A DNA stretch of 64,000 nt from Mallotus nudiflorus (lineage: Eukaryota; Streptophyta; Magnoliopsida; Malpighiales; Euphorbiaceae), in the NCBI GenBank assembly GCA_947683625.1, contig CANTUR010000282.1, forward strand, positions 2,108,001-2,172,000, read 5' to 3'. The notes under the pieces were generated by a model. It saw only the letters and a list, made by a program, of their open reading frames with translations. It did no database searches and was not told the origin of the DNA. Both the position numbers and the translations under genes were made by a program. Below, piece after piece: positions 1 through 10,770 of the stretch (within the stretch, counting starts at the first letter, position 1; the number at the start of each line of letters is the position of its first letter).

Positions 1-1065
1 AATATACCTGGTTTACTTTTGGTATATTTCCGGTATATATATATGGTTTATATTGTTATTTCATTTACATTCATGCATCATTTATTTTTATGAATGAATG
101 TTTTACATTATTAATAATGAAGGATATCAATAGAACGTGCTACCTAGTGGGCAGCACTAGGACCGAGTACGTACCGGTACGCCTATAGTATTTAGGCTAT
201 TATACTAACTTATTTGTGGATATTGATTTGATGTGATTATTGATATGTGTGAGATGTGGTTTGGGTGTGATTGCTGGAGCTCGGTTGACCAAGTGTCTCG
301 GGGCCAATCACACTGGCAGTCAGACTGCTGGAGCTCGGTTGACTTAGTGTCTCGGGGCCAGTCTACTGTCCATATGGATTAAGTGGATATATTTGGAATA
401 AGTGAGCCTGTATGGCCAGAGTGTTGTTTAACACTATTTTCTGAGGTTGCGATATTCTAGGGTTCTATGTGATCCTTCATAAATTGGGATTTTTCAGTAA
501 AATATATAAAAATGATTTTTCTACATTTGTGTGTATTTGCCTGTATATATATTAGATATATATATACTGTTGATTGTATGCATTATCATTTAGTGTGTAT
601 GTATATATATTATAGTAATTCACTCAGTGAGGTCTGACTCCCCTCCGTTGACTATTTTTCAGGAGAGTCAACTTCCTCAGACCTCAGTAGCAGGTCGATA
701 CGCCGGATTTCTTCCGCCCCGGCTTCTTTATGTAAACTGTCTACTTGAGTCTTATTTATTTTATCTAGACACTGCAGTAGTTGTAAATTAAAGTATTGGA
801 TTTCATGTACTTTATTTTAAAGAGATGTATTATATTGAACTGGATTTGTATTAAAGATTATATATATCTATGTGATGAGATTTTGAATTAAATCCAGTTG
901 GTATGGATGATATTATGATATTATGATTTTATTTTCCGCTGCATATTATACTGTTACTGTTATTATGGCATGCTTTATTTTATTTTTAGGCTTGCTACGG
1001 GTTCCGAATTCGAAAGAATTCCCGTTCCCTAGCGCCGGTCATGGCCCCTGTTTTGGGTCGTGACA
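1..1065 (-). mobile_element. LTR family A, copy 1 (cut by window edge)
   Basis: This stretch is the reverse complement of the first ~1.05 kb of the two full-length copies at 10771-14023 and 50076-53456. Shared landmarks are the terminal TGTCACRACCC-type end (here read as the complement, ending TGACA at 1065), the block containing CTAGCGCCGGTCATGGCCCC, and a pair of near-identical blocks at 276-370 built on GAGCTCGGTTGAC and GTGTCTCGGGGCCA. The flanking five bases 1066-1070 (TCAAT) are the expected target duplication; the matching copy would lie outside the window. The insertion interrupts the integrase part of the pol relic that follows. No protein is encoded in the visible part. Strand is relative to the other two copies. 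Confidence 0.8.
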
Positions 1066-1229
1066 TCAATGCCCTTAGTTTTATCTCTGCTATAATATCA
1101 ATTGCCCAAACAACAAAGGGCCAAAGAGAAGTCATTCCCTAAAGCTCCATTGAAGGTAGGTGACTTACATCTCTATAAGCTTGACAGTTGTGGTATTTTT
1201 ATATGAACTTGACATAATACGTTTCCATG

Positions 1230-2010
1230 GTTAGCCAAAAATAACATTGATGAGCTATTTTCTTTATAAGGACTATCCCATTCATATATGGCCTGCATAC
1301 TCCCTCATGGCCTGCTTCTATAAGTTTCTAAGCTTCCTTTTTATCAACACATCTCATGTGGACACCAGTAGTATCCTTTTATACAATATCCTATTATAGT
1401 TGATGAACTGTTGTGACAGCATTCATAACAACATCCTTTCTTTATTGTTAACATCCTCTGGGAATCGTCCTGTTTCTAAATATTGTTACGAATTATAGAA
1501 CCACAACCCCTCAACTACATCAACTGACATTACCCTTATTTTTTCATAGCAAGGGTTTAGAGACTTCGCTAAAATTAGAGGCTTAACTTCTATTCATTTC
1601 CCACTCTCCCATATAGAAGCCAAAGTAGTTAGGGCATCAACTATCTAGTTCTCTTCCCTTGGTAAATGAATAAACTTACATTGAGTAAAGGACAATGAAA
1701 CAATAGTTAAATAACCCCAATACAGATGCAATCTATCTTCCTTTACTTCCCACTCTTTGGAAGCTTATCTTACAACCAACATATAATCATTATACACGGT
1801 GACATCCTCTACCCCCATATTATGCAATGCTTCCAAACCAAATATACAGGCCTCATACTCAGCTTAATTATTCATTACCTTAAATTCGAGTCTTTTTGCC
1901 ATCGGGATCACTTCTCTTTCTGGCATGATTAGGATCACACCAATACCAGCTCTTTTATTGTTAATGGCTCCATCAAAGTAAATTTTCCATCCTTGGATCT
2001 CTATTGCCCC
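1230..2010 (-). pseudogene. Decayed Tat RNase H and pre-integrase region (E5)
   Basis: The minus strand around 1870-1995 encodes a YFDGAINNKRAGIGVILI motif followed by MAKRLEF, the start of the additional RNase H domain typical of Tat/Ogre pol (the plus-strand copy in E4 reads HFDGAVNSKGAG). Further down, near 1270-1400, a HEGVCRPYMNG stretch marks the zinc-binding region that precedes integrase. The first integrase residues (LWPFVVWAIDII) lie at 1080-1140 before the family-A LTR cuts in. In-frame stops occur throughout. Confidence 0.7.
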
Positions 2011-2624
2011 ATATGCTTATCCAAGAACTCTAGTTCTCATTCCTATTCATCAGTAATTAGATTATGAGCTAGCAAGTCTGCTACTATCCTCTTTTTTACT
2101 ACCTTCTTTACTACATAGTCTATGTCAAAATTAGTGAGCAAAAATAACCATCTGGCCAATTTTCCTATGAGTGATGGAGTCTGCTAAAGGTATATGAGGG
2201 GATCATATTGAGAAATTGTCTGTACTCTGTAAGATTGGAAGTAATGCCTATGTTTTTTTATTGCCTAAATCACAACTAAGTAGGTCTTCTTTACAAAACT
2301 GTAATAAGTTTCATATTACAAGAGCCTTTTACTCAGGTAATACTCTGCATGTTCAACCTTCCCTTCATTTTCTTGAGCCAACATTGCCCCTATTGTATTT
2401 TTTAATTGCCAAATAAAGAATTAAGGGTTTACCCAGCTTCGATAGTCATAAGACTGAAGGATTCATCAAATAACTCTTAATAGTTTCGAAAGCCTATTAA
2501 CACTTATCATCCTAGTTCACTGGTTGATTCTTCCTTAGAAGTTTGAAGATTAGCTCACAAATTATAGTTAACTTGGTTATGAACCTACTAATATATTACA
2601 TTCGCCCGATAAATTCCCTGACTT

Positions 2625-3370
2625 CTTTTTCATTTTTTGGTACGGGTATCTCTTTAATTGCCTTGACCTTGTCCGGGTCCACTTTTATTCCATTTTGACT
2701 GATAATGTGTCCTAGCAGTTTCCTAGATATTACCCTAAAAACACACTTCTTTGGATTCAGTCTGGGTACTTCTCTGGAGCTTCAAAATGTCTTTCTCTAG
2801 TTGCAGACTTTACCATCATATCATTCATATCATATACACTTCTATCTCTTTATGGATCATATTGTGTATCAGAGCAGTTGCCATCCTCTGATAAGTGGCC
2901 CCTATATTCTTTAATCTAAACGGCATTACCAAATAATAATAGATGCCCCACTTAGTGGTGAAAGACATCTTTAACTTATCTATTACTGCCATCATGATCT
3001 GGTTGTACCTTGAGAACTTATCCACAAAATAGTATATTGCAGTAGAAGTCGCACTATCAACAAGTATGTTAATATGTGGGAGTAAAAAATATCTTTAAAG
3101 CAAGCTTTATTCAAATCTCTATAATCCATACACATTCTGACCCTACCGTCTTTCTTGGGGACTTGCACTATGTTTGCTAACCACTAGGTGTCATTTACTA
3201 CTTCCGAAAATTTTGCCTTTAACTGCTTCTCAACTTCTTCCTTGATCAAAAGAGCCCATTCTAGCCTTAATTTTCTTTTCTTCTACTTTATGGGAGATAT
3301 ATGAGGATAAGTAGGGATCCTATGCTTTGTGATTTCCCTCTCAATACCTGGTATGTCCTCGTAGCCATAA
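2625..3370 (-). pseudogene. Decayed reverse transcriptase (E5)
   Basis: The minus strand encodes RT signatures in shifted frames: a PKKDGRVRMCMDYRDLN-type block near 3120-3175, a Y-x-x-VMPFRLKNIGATYQRMAT block near 2870-2960, and an NPKKC...GKxLGHIIS-like block near 2690-2760 that leads into the connection domain. The YMDD catalytic box is broken just after residues EVYM near 2825-2840. Several stops interrupt the frame, including a TAG where Trp or Gln is expected before LANIV. The region 3424-3690 upstream encodes a decayed stretch with LTTLFKADDLFFLKVN that I take for the protease-RT linker but cannot assign to a domain. Confidence 0.75.
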
Positions 3371-3904
3371 GCAAATACTTTCTATCTTCTTTTTAATATT
3401 TTTTTCATTTTTCTCTCTCATCATGAGTTAAATCAGAATCAAGCAGTATATATTTAGGGTTATTATTTATGCCTAGATTAAATAATTTAGTTTACATGGA
3501 ATTAATGTCAAACATATGCATAAAATGATCATCACAAACAGAATAACCATTAGGAAACACATCGCACAAATAAATAAAATCATACTTTATTGTATTCACT
3601 TTTAAAAAGAATAAGTCATCAGCTTTAAATAAAGTAGTAAGGGAAATATCAAAATCATCATAAAAAAATCCATGATGGAATTCAGGATGTAGGTTTTGAG
3701 ATCCAGCTCCTCATTCTAACTATTGGCATCTTTCAGCTCTGGAGCAGCAACGTTCTCCTCAAACTCTTCCATAGGAACTTCCTTGGTATCAGTTTGCTTT
3801 ACCCTATTCATAAACTCGACAAAGATTTTGAATCCTGAGACCACTTCCCTAACCATCAAAAGAGGTTAGGGAGCTCCCTTAGAAGGATAATTGGTGCCTT
3901 CCCT

Positions 3905-5990
3905 CACGAAAGTCTCTTATAAAAGAGCTACCTATCAGAGGATGGCTACTACCCTGTTGCATGACATGGTCCACAAAGAGATAGAATTATATATGGATGA
4001 CATGATGATGAGATCTCTAACTAGAGAAGGGCACTTTGAGGCTCTAAACGAGTTCTTAACCAGGGCTGAAAAGTACAATCTTAGATTGAACCCAAAAAAG
4101 TGTTTTTTAAGGTGACTACTGGAAAGCTGGTAGGACACATCGTTAGTTAAAGAGCAATTGAATTAGACCCAAATAAGGTCAAAGCGATCAGAGAGATGCC
4201 TACGTCGAAGACTGAGAAAGAAGTTAAGGGATTTATTAGGTTGTTACAGTATATCATCAGGTTCATCGCCAAGCTGACTATGATTTGTGAGCCAATTTTC
4301 AAACTCCTAAAGAAAAATTAGCCAATTATCTGGGATGAAAAATGCCAATGAGGATGAGCACCTGGGGACTATAGAAATTCGGACATGGACAATGCACTTT
4401 GATGGAGCTGTTAATAGTAAAGGAGCAGGTATTAGTGTAATTCTGATCTCACTAGAAAGAGAAATGATCCCAATGGCAAAAAGGTTAGAATTTGAAGTTA
4501 CCAACAATCAAGTCGAGTATGAAGCATGCATTTTCAATTTAGAGGGGCTCAAAAGTGTAGGAGTAGAAGAAATCACAATCTACGGTGATTCTATATTAGT
4601 AGTGAAACATATCTCCAACTAGTGGGAAGTGAGGGAGGATAAGCTGAAAATCTACTAGGATTATTCTACTATGCTTTTGTTAGTTTTTACTAAGTGTAAA
4701 TTTATACCTATGCCACGAGAGGATAATTAGATGGTAGATGCTTTTACTACTTTAGCTTCAACATAGGAAGGGGAAAGGCAAACCACAGGTAAAATCTCAA
4801 ATCCCTTGTTATAAAGAGATGAGGGTGATGTCGGTCGACTCTATGTAAAAACCATGGTTTTAAAACTTATAGTAGTATTTGAAAATATAACAGTTTCCTG
4901 AAGACACCGATAGGAAAGAGAGAATGTCTCTCAGAATATCGTCTCAACAATTCATTAGTCATAATGGAATGTTATATAAAAGAGCACCAACTAGGGTACA
5001 TCTCAGATGTGTTAACAAAGCTAAAGCTCAGAAGCTCATGAAGGTGATCCATGAAGGAGTGTGTGGTCTGTATATGAATAGGACAGTTTTGGCTAAGAAA
5101 ATAGTGCATTAAGGCTACTTTTGACTAACGATGGAAATAGACTGTGTGATATTTATGAAGAAGTGTCACAACTACCAAGCATATGGCAATGTTAATCATA
5201 CGCCTTCAATAGAACTTCAGGGGTTAACTTCTCCATGGCCATTTATAGCCTCGGGAATTGATATTATTGGGGAGATAAGGCCAAAAGCATCCAATGGTCA
5301 TCGGTACATAGTAGTGGCAATCGATTACTTCTCCAAATGGGTTGAAGCAGAGTCGTATGTCACTATTAGATCAAAACAAATGGCGAGGTTTATAGAGAAG
5401 AACATAATCTACCGGTATCAGTTACCGCATCATGTTGTTTGTGATAATGGTGTTCAATTTAGAGATGAGACAGCTGATTTATTGATAGAGTATAAGATTG
5501 AGCATCACAAGTCATCTTTATATCTACCACAAGCCAATGGTGCCGTGGAAGCTGCCAATAAGAACGTAAAAAAATTTTTGGCCAAGACGTCGGAGAATTA
5601 TAAAGATTAGGCATATTAGTTATAGTTCGCATTGTGGGGATACATAACCACTACTAGAACATTGACTGGAGTTACTCCATATTCTTTAGTGTATGAATGT
5701 GAGGCAGTGTTGCCAGTGGAAGTAGAGATTTAATCTTTAAGACTTCTCCTGTAGTCTAAAATTCAAAAGTATCAGTGGGTGGAGAGCCAACTAGCACAAC
5801 TAATATTATTAGATGAAAAGAGAATATGAGCCATGTGTCACTCCCAGTTGTATTATAAAAGAATAGCTCAAGCTTATAATAAGAAGATTAAGTCAAGCAA
5901 AATCAAAGAGGGTGAAACAAACAGAAATTGAGCATACAAATAGAGAGCGATCATCTGAGGCTAGTAAACTTCATTCTTATCTATAAACTG
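3905..5990 (+). pseudogene. Decayed Tat pol: RT, RNase H, integrase (E4)
   Basis: 3905-4115 encodes the RT palm from ATYQRMAT through YMDDMMM (catalytic YMDD intact) to LRLNPKK. 4335-4622 encodes the Tat extra RNase H (HFDGAVNSKGAG, then EVTNNQVEYEA and YGDS). 4924-5112 covers the pre-integrase zinc region with HEGVCG. 5131-5610 encodes integrase with the GIDIIGEI strand, the D at IDYFSKWVEAE, the D in VCDNGVQF and the E in QANGAVEAANK, so the D,D,E triad is visible. Beyond 5610 the reading continues with stops: TAG replaces the expected Trp after KD, and more TAG codons follow. The fragments lie in several frames and no full polyprotein remains. Confidence 0.85.
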
Positions 5991-6852
5991 CACAACTTCA
6001 AGAAAAGAGCTTATTAGAACTTCATTACCAAAGACATGGCGAAGAGAAGACTGGGGAGAAATGTTGAATAAACGAGCCATTTGGTATTGAATAAACTGCA
6101 TATCCGAGGTTTCAACCAAAGGAGTTACAATCTAATGGGTAGAATCCATCTGGGAGCCTAGGATAGCCTCAAATTCCTCAAGGAGGGGGCATATCTCAAT
6201 AATGTTAAACCTAAAGACATATTTATAAGAATCCTAAAACTAAGCAAGAACATGGAGAAAGGGGAAATCGATCTTCTTAATATGCATTGATTGAAAGACA
6301 GATAGATGAAATAGCTCTAATCTGGCCTATGATCCACCATCCAGATTCTTCAAAATCGGTATTAGTTATTTCAAGCTTCTTTTTATCATTTTCAGAAGTT
6401 GGGATGCTGTTTAGAAAAAAAAGAGGAAGAGAAATTGCAAAGAGAGGAAAGTTAGGGATTTAGGAGGAAATTAGGGTTTTGATAGGCTATAAAGCATTAT
6501 TAGAAAGGCGATCACCTCTACGATCAAGCAAATCCTCTATGTGTTGAGGCAATTCCCTATTGCCTTATCATAAAAAGGTGACGCCCTTATAAAGAGGCAA
6601 CACCTCTCTAACAATCAGAAGTTTATCTTTGTTGCTGTAAAATGTTTGTATTCTATGTGTTGAGTTCAATTATCAAATAAGGAATTTCTATAATGAATAT
6701 TTTTTAATTAATTAAAAGAAAAATGAATTCAAACATCCATCTTATGCAAAATGTAAAAAATGTTGAAATGAACAGAGAATTTAAAATAGTAATAGCAAAA
6801 TAGTTCAAAGGAGCAAAAATAGTCATAATTTGAGAGAAGCCAATATAGTCTC
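5990..6852. other. Pol-antisense gene spacer of E4
   Basis: This non-coding stretch lies between the end of integrase and the end of the antisense PMD gene. It holds a short cluster of GAGGC/GCCTC-type palindromic words (6516-6616; separate entry) and AT-rich DNA. No protein-like reading stands out on either strand. Confidence 0.5.
6516..6616. repeat. GAGGC palindrome cluster 1
   Basis: Short words such as AGGCGATCACCTC, GAGGCAATTCCC...TTGCC, AGGTGACGCC and GAGGCAACACCTC are packed in about 100 bp. They resemble the clusters at 9063-9212, 14340-14402 and 15058-15122 in the same element. Each word can pair with a neighbour to form small hairpins. Confidence 0.6.
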
Positions 6853-9504
6853 CTACTCGTCATCCTCAATATCATCATCCTTGTGCCCCTCATCTGCAAG
6901 ATCATTCGCAGTATCTCTATCATCACTACTATTATCATCGATATACTTAGCAGCAGGCTCCTCCTTGCTAGCGTGCTCCTCCTTATCACTCTTCGTAGCT
7001 CCATCCTCCTCATCATCATCTTCCATTTGAAGGGCAGCCAGCTAGCACTCGAGAGCAGTGACTCTAGCCTAATAAGCATCCAGCTCCTATTGTTAAAATG
7101 CAATAAAGGGTAAGAAATCATGAGAGCATGCATACATGTAGAAATAAAAGATGATTGTTACCTTCCACTGTTGAGTAATGCTTATTAAAAAGTCCCTCTA
7201 GGCCTCAATGACCTTGTATATATACTTTCCATGGTCTCGAGACATCTACATAATTATTGAATTATTAAGAATAACCCTGTGATAAGTCAAATTTGAGAAC
7301 AGGTTTGCAGAAAAGAGAAACTCACATGTGTAAAGGTCGCTGGGAGAAATGTGGCCTCTATACTCATATCCAATGTGAGGAACTGGTGGGACATCTCGCC
7401 GGAATGGCAACGAGCCTACTGATAATCATGTGCGATATAGAGCTAAAAGCACCATTAAGAGGCGGTGTGGCAATCAAAGTACCCTCACCATATGGTACAG
7501 TGCGAGGGCATTGAGCAGGCTGCTCCTAAGAAGTAGGCCTAGTGCGAGCAATTAGTACCCTAATGGGTGCCTGAAGAGAAAGAAAAATAATTTAGAAAGA
7601 AGACATCTATAGATAAGAATATAAAATTCTATGCTTAATATAATTGTTTATTTACTTGAGATGCAATAAGAGGCACTTACTGTAGAAGATGAGTTCGTGC
7701 GAAGTCCGCATAGTGAGACTTCCTCCTCTCATAATAATCATTAACATCATCTCCCTTAATAGCATGGTCTAGCTCCTCTCCCTCTAATAGATGAGCCCAG
7801 AAGATATCACGAGGAGTAAGTGGAGGACGTCTTGCCCAAGCACCCCCATGCTAAGATTGAATCCTCTCGCCAAGGAACCAAACTCTATAATCGGGTCCTC
7901 GAAATAGTACCCTTTTTTAAGATAACAACCCAGAGTGAATCATAGCCTAGGACCATCTAGCCTTAGGACCCCACAAGTCTAGGCAAATCTAGAAGAGCAA
8001 ATAAGAAACTGAATAATTTTAATTAATAAATAGATTACTGATCATTATTAAATTTGTAATTACAGACCTGGTTAGAGGTTAGAGAGTTCAAGCGCTTGCG
8101 ATTGATGTACATGCAGACAACAACCCTCTTCCAAGATCTACTAGGACCCCACCTTGACATAGCTGGAAGGGTACATCATGGATAGGAGATATCCCAATAA
8201 TTAACTCCAGCTCTAAAGCCCAATCCTGTAAAGTAAAGAAGAAAGAGAAGATATGTTAACAAATCATGATCACAATATAAAAGTCAAACATAACATTAAA
8301 GCAAAAGAAAAAAATACCACGACGACATGCTAGAAGCCACAAAATCATCTAGATCCCTAAATAATCTCATCCATGCTCCGGTACAAATAGGTCAAAGCAC
8401 AACTCCCCCAATCATATGAAGCCACCAAGTCAAGACCCCTCAAAGGTAGTAGGATGTACAGATCAATAGAACTTGCAATGTTAGTAAAAAGTATAGTCCC
8501 AAATGAATAAACTAAAAGGGCCCTTACCACCTGATCAATCTAAAGGCGATAAGTGGCAGTTACTATCCTCTCCAGGGTGCAGTAACTCTTAATAGAATTA
8601 ACCTTCACAGTGTAAGTCCCCTTTATATCAGGGACCATGCCTAGCAGACGCTCAACATAAGCAAGCCGCTCTAGAGAGAGATGATGTAGACTCGCGTCAA
8701 AGGGAACAAGATCTTTAGCATAAGCAATACTGGCTACAACTACGAAAGAAACTAGGTCCAGAGAAAACTCGTTAGAAAGAAGCTGAAAGGTGAGGGTAGT
8801 GTCCGACCACCTCTCCATTAAAATATGGAAAGGCTGTAAGTTAATCCACCACTGAGAACTCGGTAAAGTGAGAATGAAGTTGGAGAATCCGGTGTCAAAA
8901 ATACGTGCCTTAATAGCCAGAGGAAAGCTATCATACCAGATATGGGCACCACTAAAATTGCCAGTACCCTTCAGTGTGTGTGCATTAAGCTGATGAAAAA
9001 TAAGGAGTTGAATATTTAAATTATGCATGTAAAAAATCTTCAAAAATTTTGTAGATCACTGGTGAAGAGGCAAATGCCTCACCATAGAAGCATCGCCTCC
9101 TCACAAGGAGGCGATCGCCTTTACAAGTCCCCTTCTCCTATAAGGAGATGAACGCCTCTTCTTTAGGAGGCAATTGAAGAGGCAATTGAAGAGGCAATGC
9201 CTCTTCATATCGGGGAACTAACATAATTTTTTATTTTTCTCAGTTTAATCATATGCATTCTCATTTTTCATAATTAATATATGGTTATGATTAATAACCT
9301 GATGTTTTCTAACCCTATTTGCAAAAAAAAAAAGCAAATAAATCAATTACTAACCTCTCCTATGGTCAGTCTGCAAATATAAGATCGTATGTCTATGAGA
9401 AGTGAGATCTTATCTTTGAGGTTGAGACCGAAGTTGCACACCACATATAGTGTAAGTGTCACCTTATCCCAAGTGGGTAAATCTAGAGTCCGTGTAGCAT
9501 CTAT
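6853..9504 (-). pseudogene. Antisense multi-exon plant mobile domain (PMD) gene, decayed
   Basis: Seven exons can be followed on the minus strand: 9504-9355, 8989-8318, 8225-8068, 7988-7681, 7570-7326, 7245-7162 and 7086-6853, with GT-AG borders (for example GAG|GTTAGT, CAG|GTCTGT, ACA|GTAAGT, AAG|GTAACA). Exons 1 and 2 join in phase. Exon 2 carries the PMD core with MERWSDTTLTFQLLSNEF and a following VSFVVVASIAYA strand, as in plant MAIN/MAIL-type proteins and gypsy-borne PMD proteins. Exon 4 is rich in Trp and Arg. Exon 7 starts with a short coiled-coil-like stretch and ends in an Asp/Glu-rich tail closing with EDDE and a TAG at 6853-6855. In-frame TAG/TAA codons replace Gln or Trp at several sites, exon 3 needs a one-base shift, and the presumed start reads ATA, so the copy is dead. 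It sits antisense between pol and 3' LTR. The PMD call is firm; individual exon limits are less so. Confidence 0.75.
9063..9212. repeat. GAGGC palindrome cluster 2
   Basis: This dense cluster in intron 1 of the antisense gene includes GAGGCGATCGCCT, GAGGCAAATGCCTC, GAGGCAATGCCTC and a tandem triplet of GAAGAGGCAATT. Most words are perfect or near-perfect inverted repeats with 5-6 bp arms. Its base composition differs clearly from the AT-rich surroundings. Confidence 0.75.
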
Positions 9505-9596
9505 ATTAAGAAAGCTTTGAAAAGTGAAAAGAAAATTGAGGGAAAAAAAAAGCTTAAAAGAAAAAAGCGAATCGAAGAAAAAGAAAAAAAAAAGGT

Positions 9597-9604
9597 TTAT
9601 ATAG
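9597..9604 (-). promoter_or_regulatory. TATA box for the antisense PMD gene
   Basis: On the minus strand the sequence reads CTATATAAACC, a canonical plant TATA box, about 95 bases upstream of the first recognisable exon of the antisense PMD gene. It is followed by a purine/pyrimidine-rich leader. E1 and E2 also carry a TATA-like box upstream of their antisense genes. Confidence 0.5.
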
Positions 9605-9880
9605 AAAAGCGAAAATGTAAAGGAGAAAGACTTGCTAAAAAATAAAGGAGGGCGAAGCCCATTGACTAAAAGAAAGAATGGCGCACGAAGTGGACATCCC
9701 TAGTAGAAATTGTAAAAAAAAATCCCCAATGGATCAAGAAGAACGAATGATGATGATCATGTCACTTCTCGAGTGTATCCAGAAATTAAAGATTGAAGAA
9801 TAAAAATTTTCTGATTAAAGCATCAGTTTGAACAATGTCTAGTTGGGTTGTATTCTCGAAGTGCATCTTCTGTTGTATAT
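9605..9880. other. Spacer between antisense promoter and tandem array
   Basis: Purine-rich then ordinary AT-rich DNA of E4. No gene or repeat was recognised. Confidence 0.4.
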
Positions 9881-10242
9881 GATGACTCGAGCTAGGAAAA
9901 CTTGGGATCGTTGTTGTATGTGATGACTTAGGCCAAAAAAATTTAAAATCACTATTGTGAGTGATGATTCGAGCCAGGAAAACCCAAGATCATTATTTTG
10001 AGCGATGACTCGGGCCAGAAAAACCCAAGATCACTATTGTGAGTGATGAGTCGGGCCAAGAAAACCTGTAATCACATTTCTGTATGATGACTCGGGCCAG
10101 GAAAACCCAAAATCATTGTTGTGAGCGATGACTCAGGCCAAGAAAACCCGGGATCACATTTTTGTGTGATGACTTGAGCCAGGAAAACCTGGGATAAATG
10201 TTGTGAGAGATGATCTGGCCAGGAAAACCCAGAATCACATTT
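9881..10242 (+). repeat. Tandem array, ~41 bp unit, about 9 copies
   Basis: Degenerate tandem copies are built on GATGACTCGGGCCAGGAAAA followed by CCCAAGATCA and TTGTTGTGAGC. Spacing is near 41 bp with several substitutions between neighbours. The array lies in the region between pol and 3' LTR that is known to be hypervariable and repeat-prone in Tat-lineage elements. Confidence 0.85.
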
Positions 10243-10770
10243 CTGTGTCATAAAGGCTTAAGATTCACACATTTTCTTCTGAGTGAGTTTCGCATCAGAT
10301 TGGCTTGGAGTTCATGCCAAATTTATAATGTGTAATTGATCGGGCCAAAAAAACTCAAGGAACACAGTTACATTTCTCCAGTTCTATGTCAGAAAGGCTC
10401 AGAATGCCATTTTTTCTACTGAGTGAGTTTCACATCAGAAAGGCTCAGAGTTTAAGAAAAATTTATAATAAGTAACTGATCGAGCTAAGACAAATATATT
10501 TCACCAATTTTGTGTCAGAAAGGCTTGGAATGCCATCTTTTCTACTGAGTGAGTTTCACGTCAAAAAGGCTCGAAGTTCGCACTAAATTTATAATGAGTA
10601 ACTGATCGGGCCAGGAAAACACGAGGAACACGATCACATTTCACTAGTTCTGTGTCAGAAAGGCTTGGAACACCATTTTTTTTACTAAGTGAAGCTTGTG
10701 TCAGAAAGGCAGAAGATTCATGCCAAATTTATAATGAGTGACTGATCGGGCCAGAAAAACTTGAGGATCA
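10243..10770 (+). repeat. Tandem array, ~125-140 bp unit, 4 copies
   Basis: Four units each contain TGTGTCAGAAAGGCT, CTACTGAGTGAGTTTC, ATTTATAATGAGTAACTGAT, CGGGCCAGGAAAA and AGGAACACRRTTACATTTC. The same core (ATTTATAATGAGTAACTGAT plus GAGGAACAC) forms the ~100 bp array of E3 at 30277-31050, so the unit is shared by both elements while the neighbouring arrays differ. The last unit is split by the nested LTR after GAGGATCA. Confidence 0.85.

Larger units (their letters stand above)
1066..3904 (-). mobile_element. E5: Tat-lineage Ty3/gypsy pol relic
   Basis: Read on the minus strand from about 3900 downwards, this gives in order a protease-RT linker, reverse transcriptase, an RNase H of the extra type found in Tat/Ogre elements, the pre-integrase zinc region and the start of the integrase core. 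Translations in all parts resemble the plus-strand pol that begins at 3905 (E4), so both belong to one family. At about 3905 the two relics meet head to head, each starting inside or just before RT. The 5' half (gag, protease, 5' LTR) is missing and the 3' end is cut by the family-A LTR at 1065. Stops and frameshifts are frequent; nothing here can be functional. Confidence 0.8.

Noticed and set aside
6830..7113. Ser-rich open frames on the plus strand
   Set aside because: They are the complement of the acidic Asp/Glu-rich last exon of the antisense PMD gene.
9881..10770. Regular repeats resembling a CRISPR array
   Set aside because: Units are degenerate tandem copies without unique spacers, inside a plant retrotransposon.
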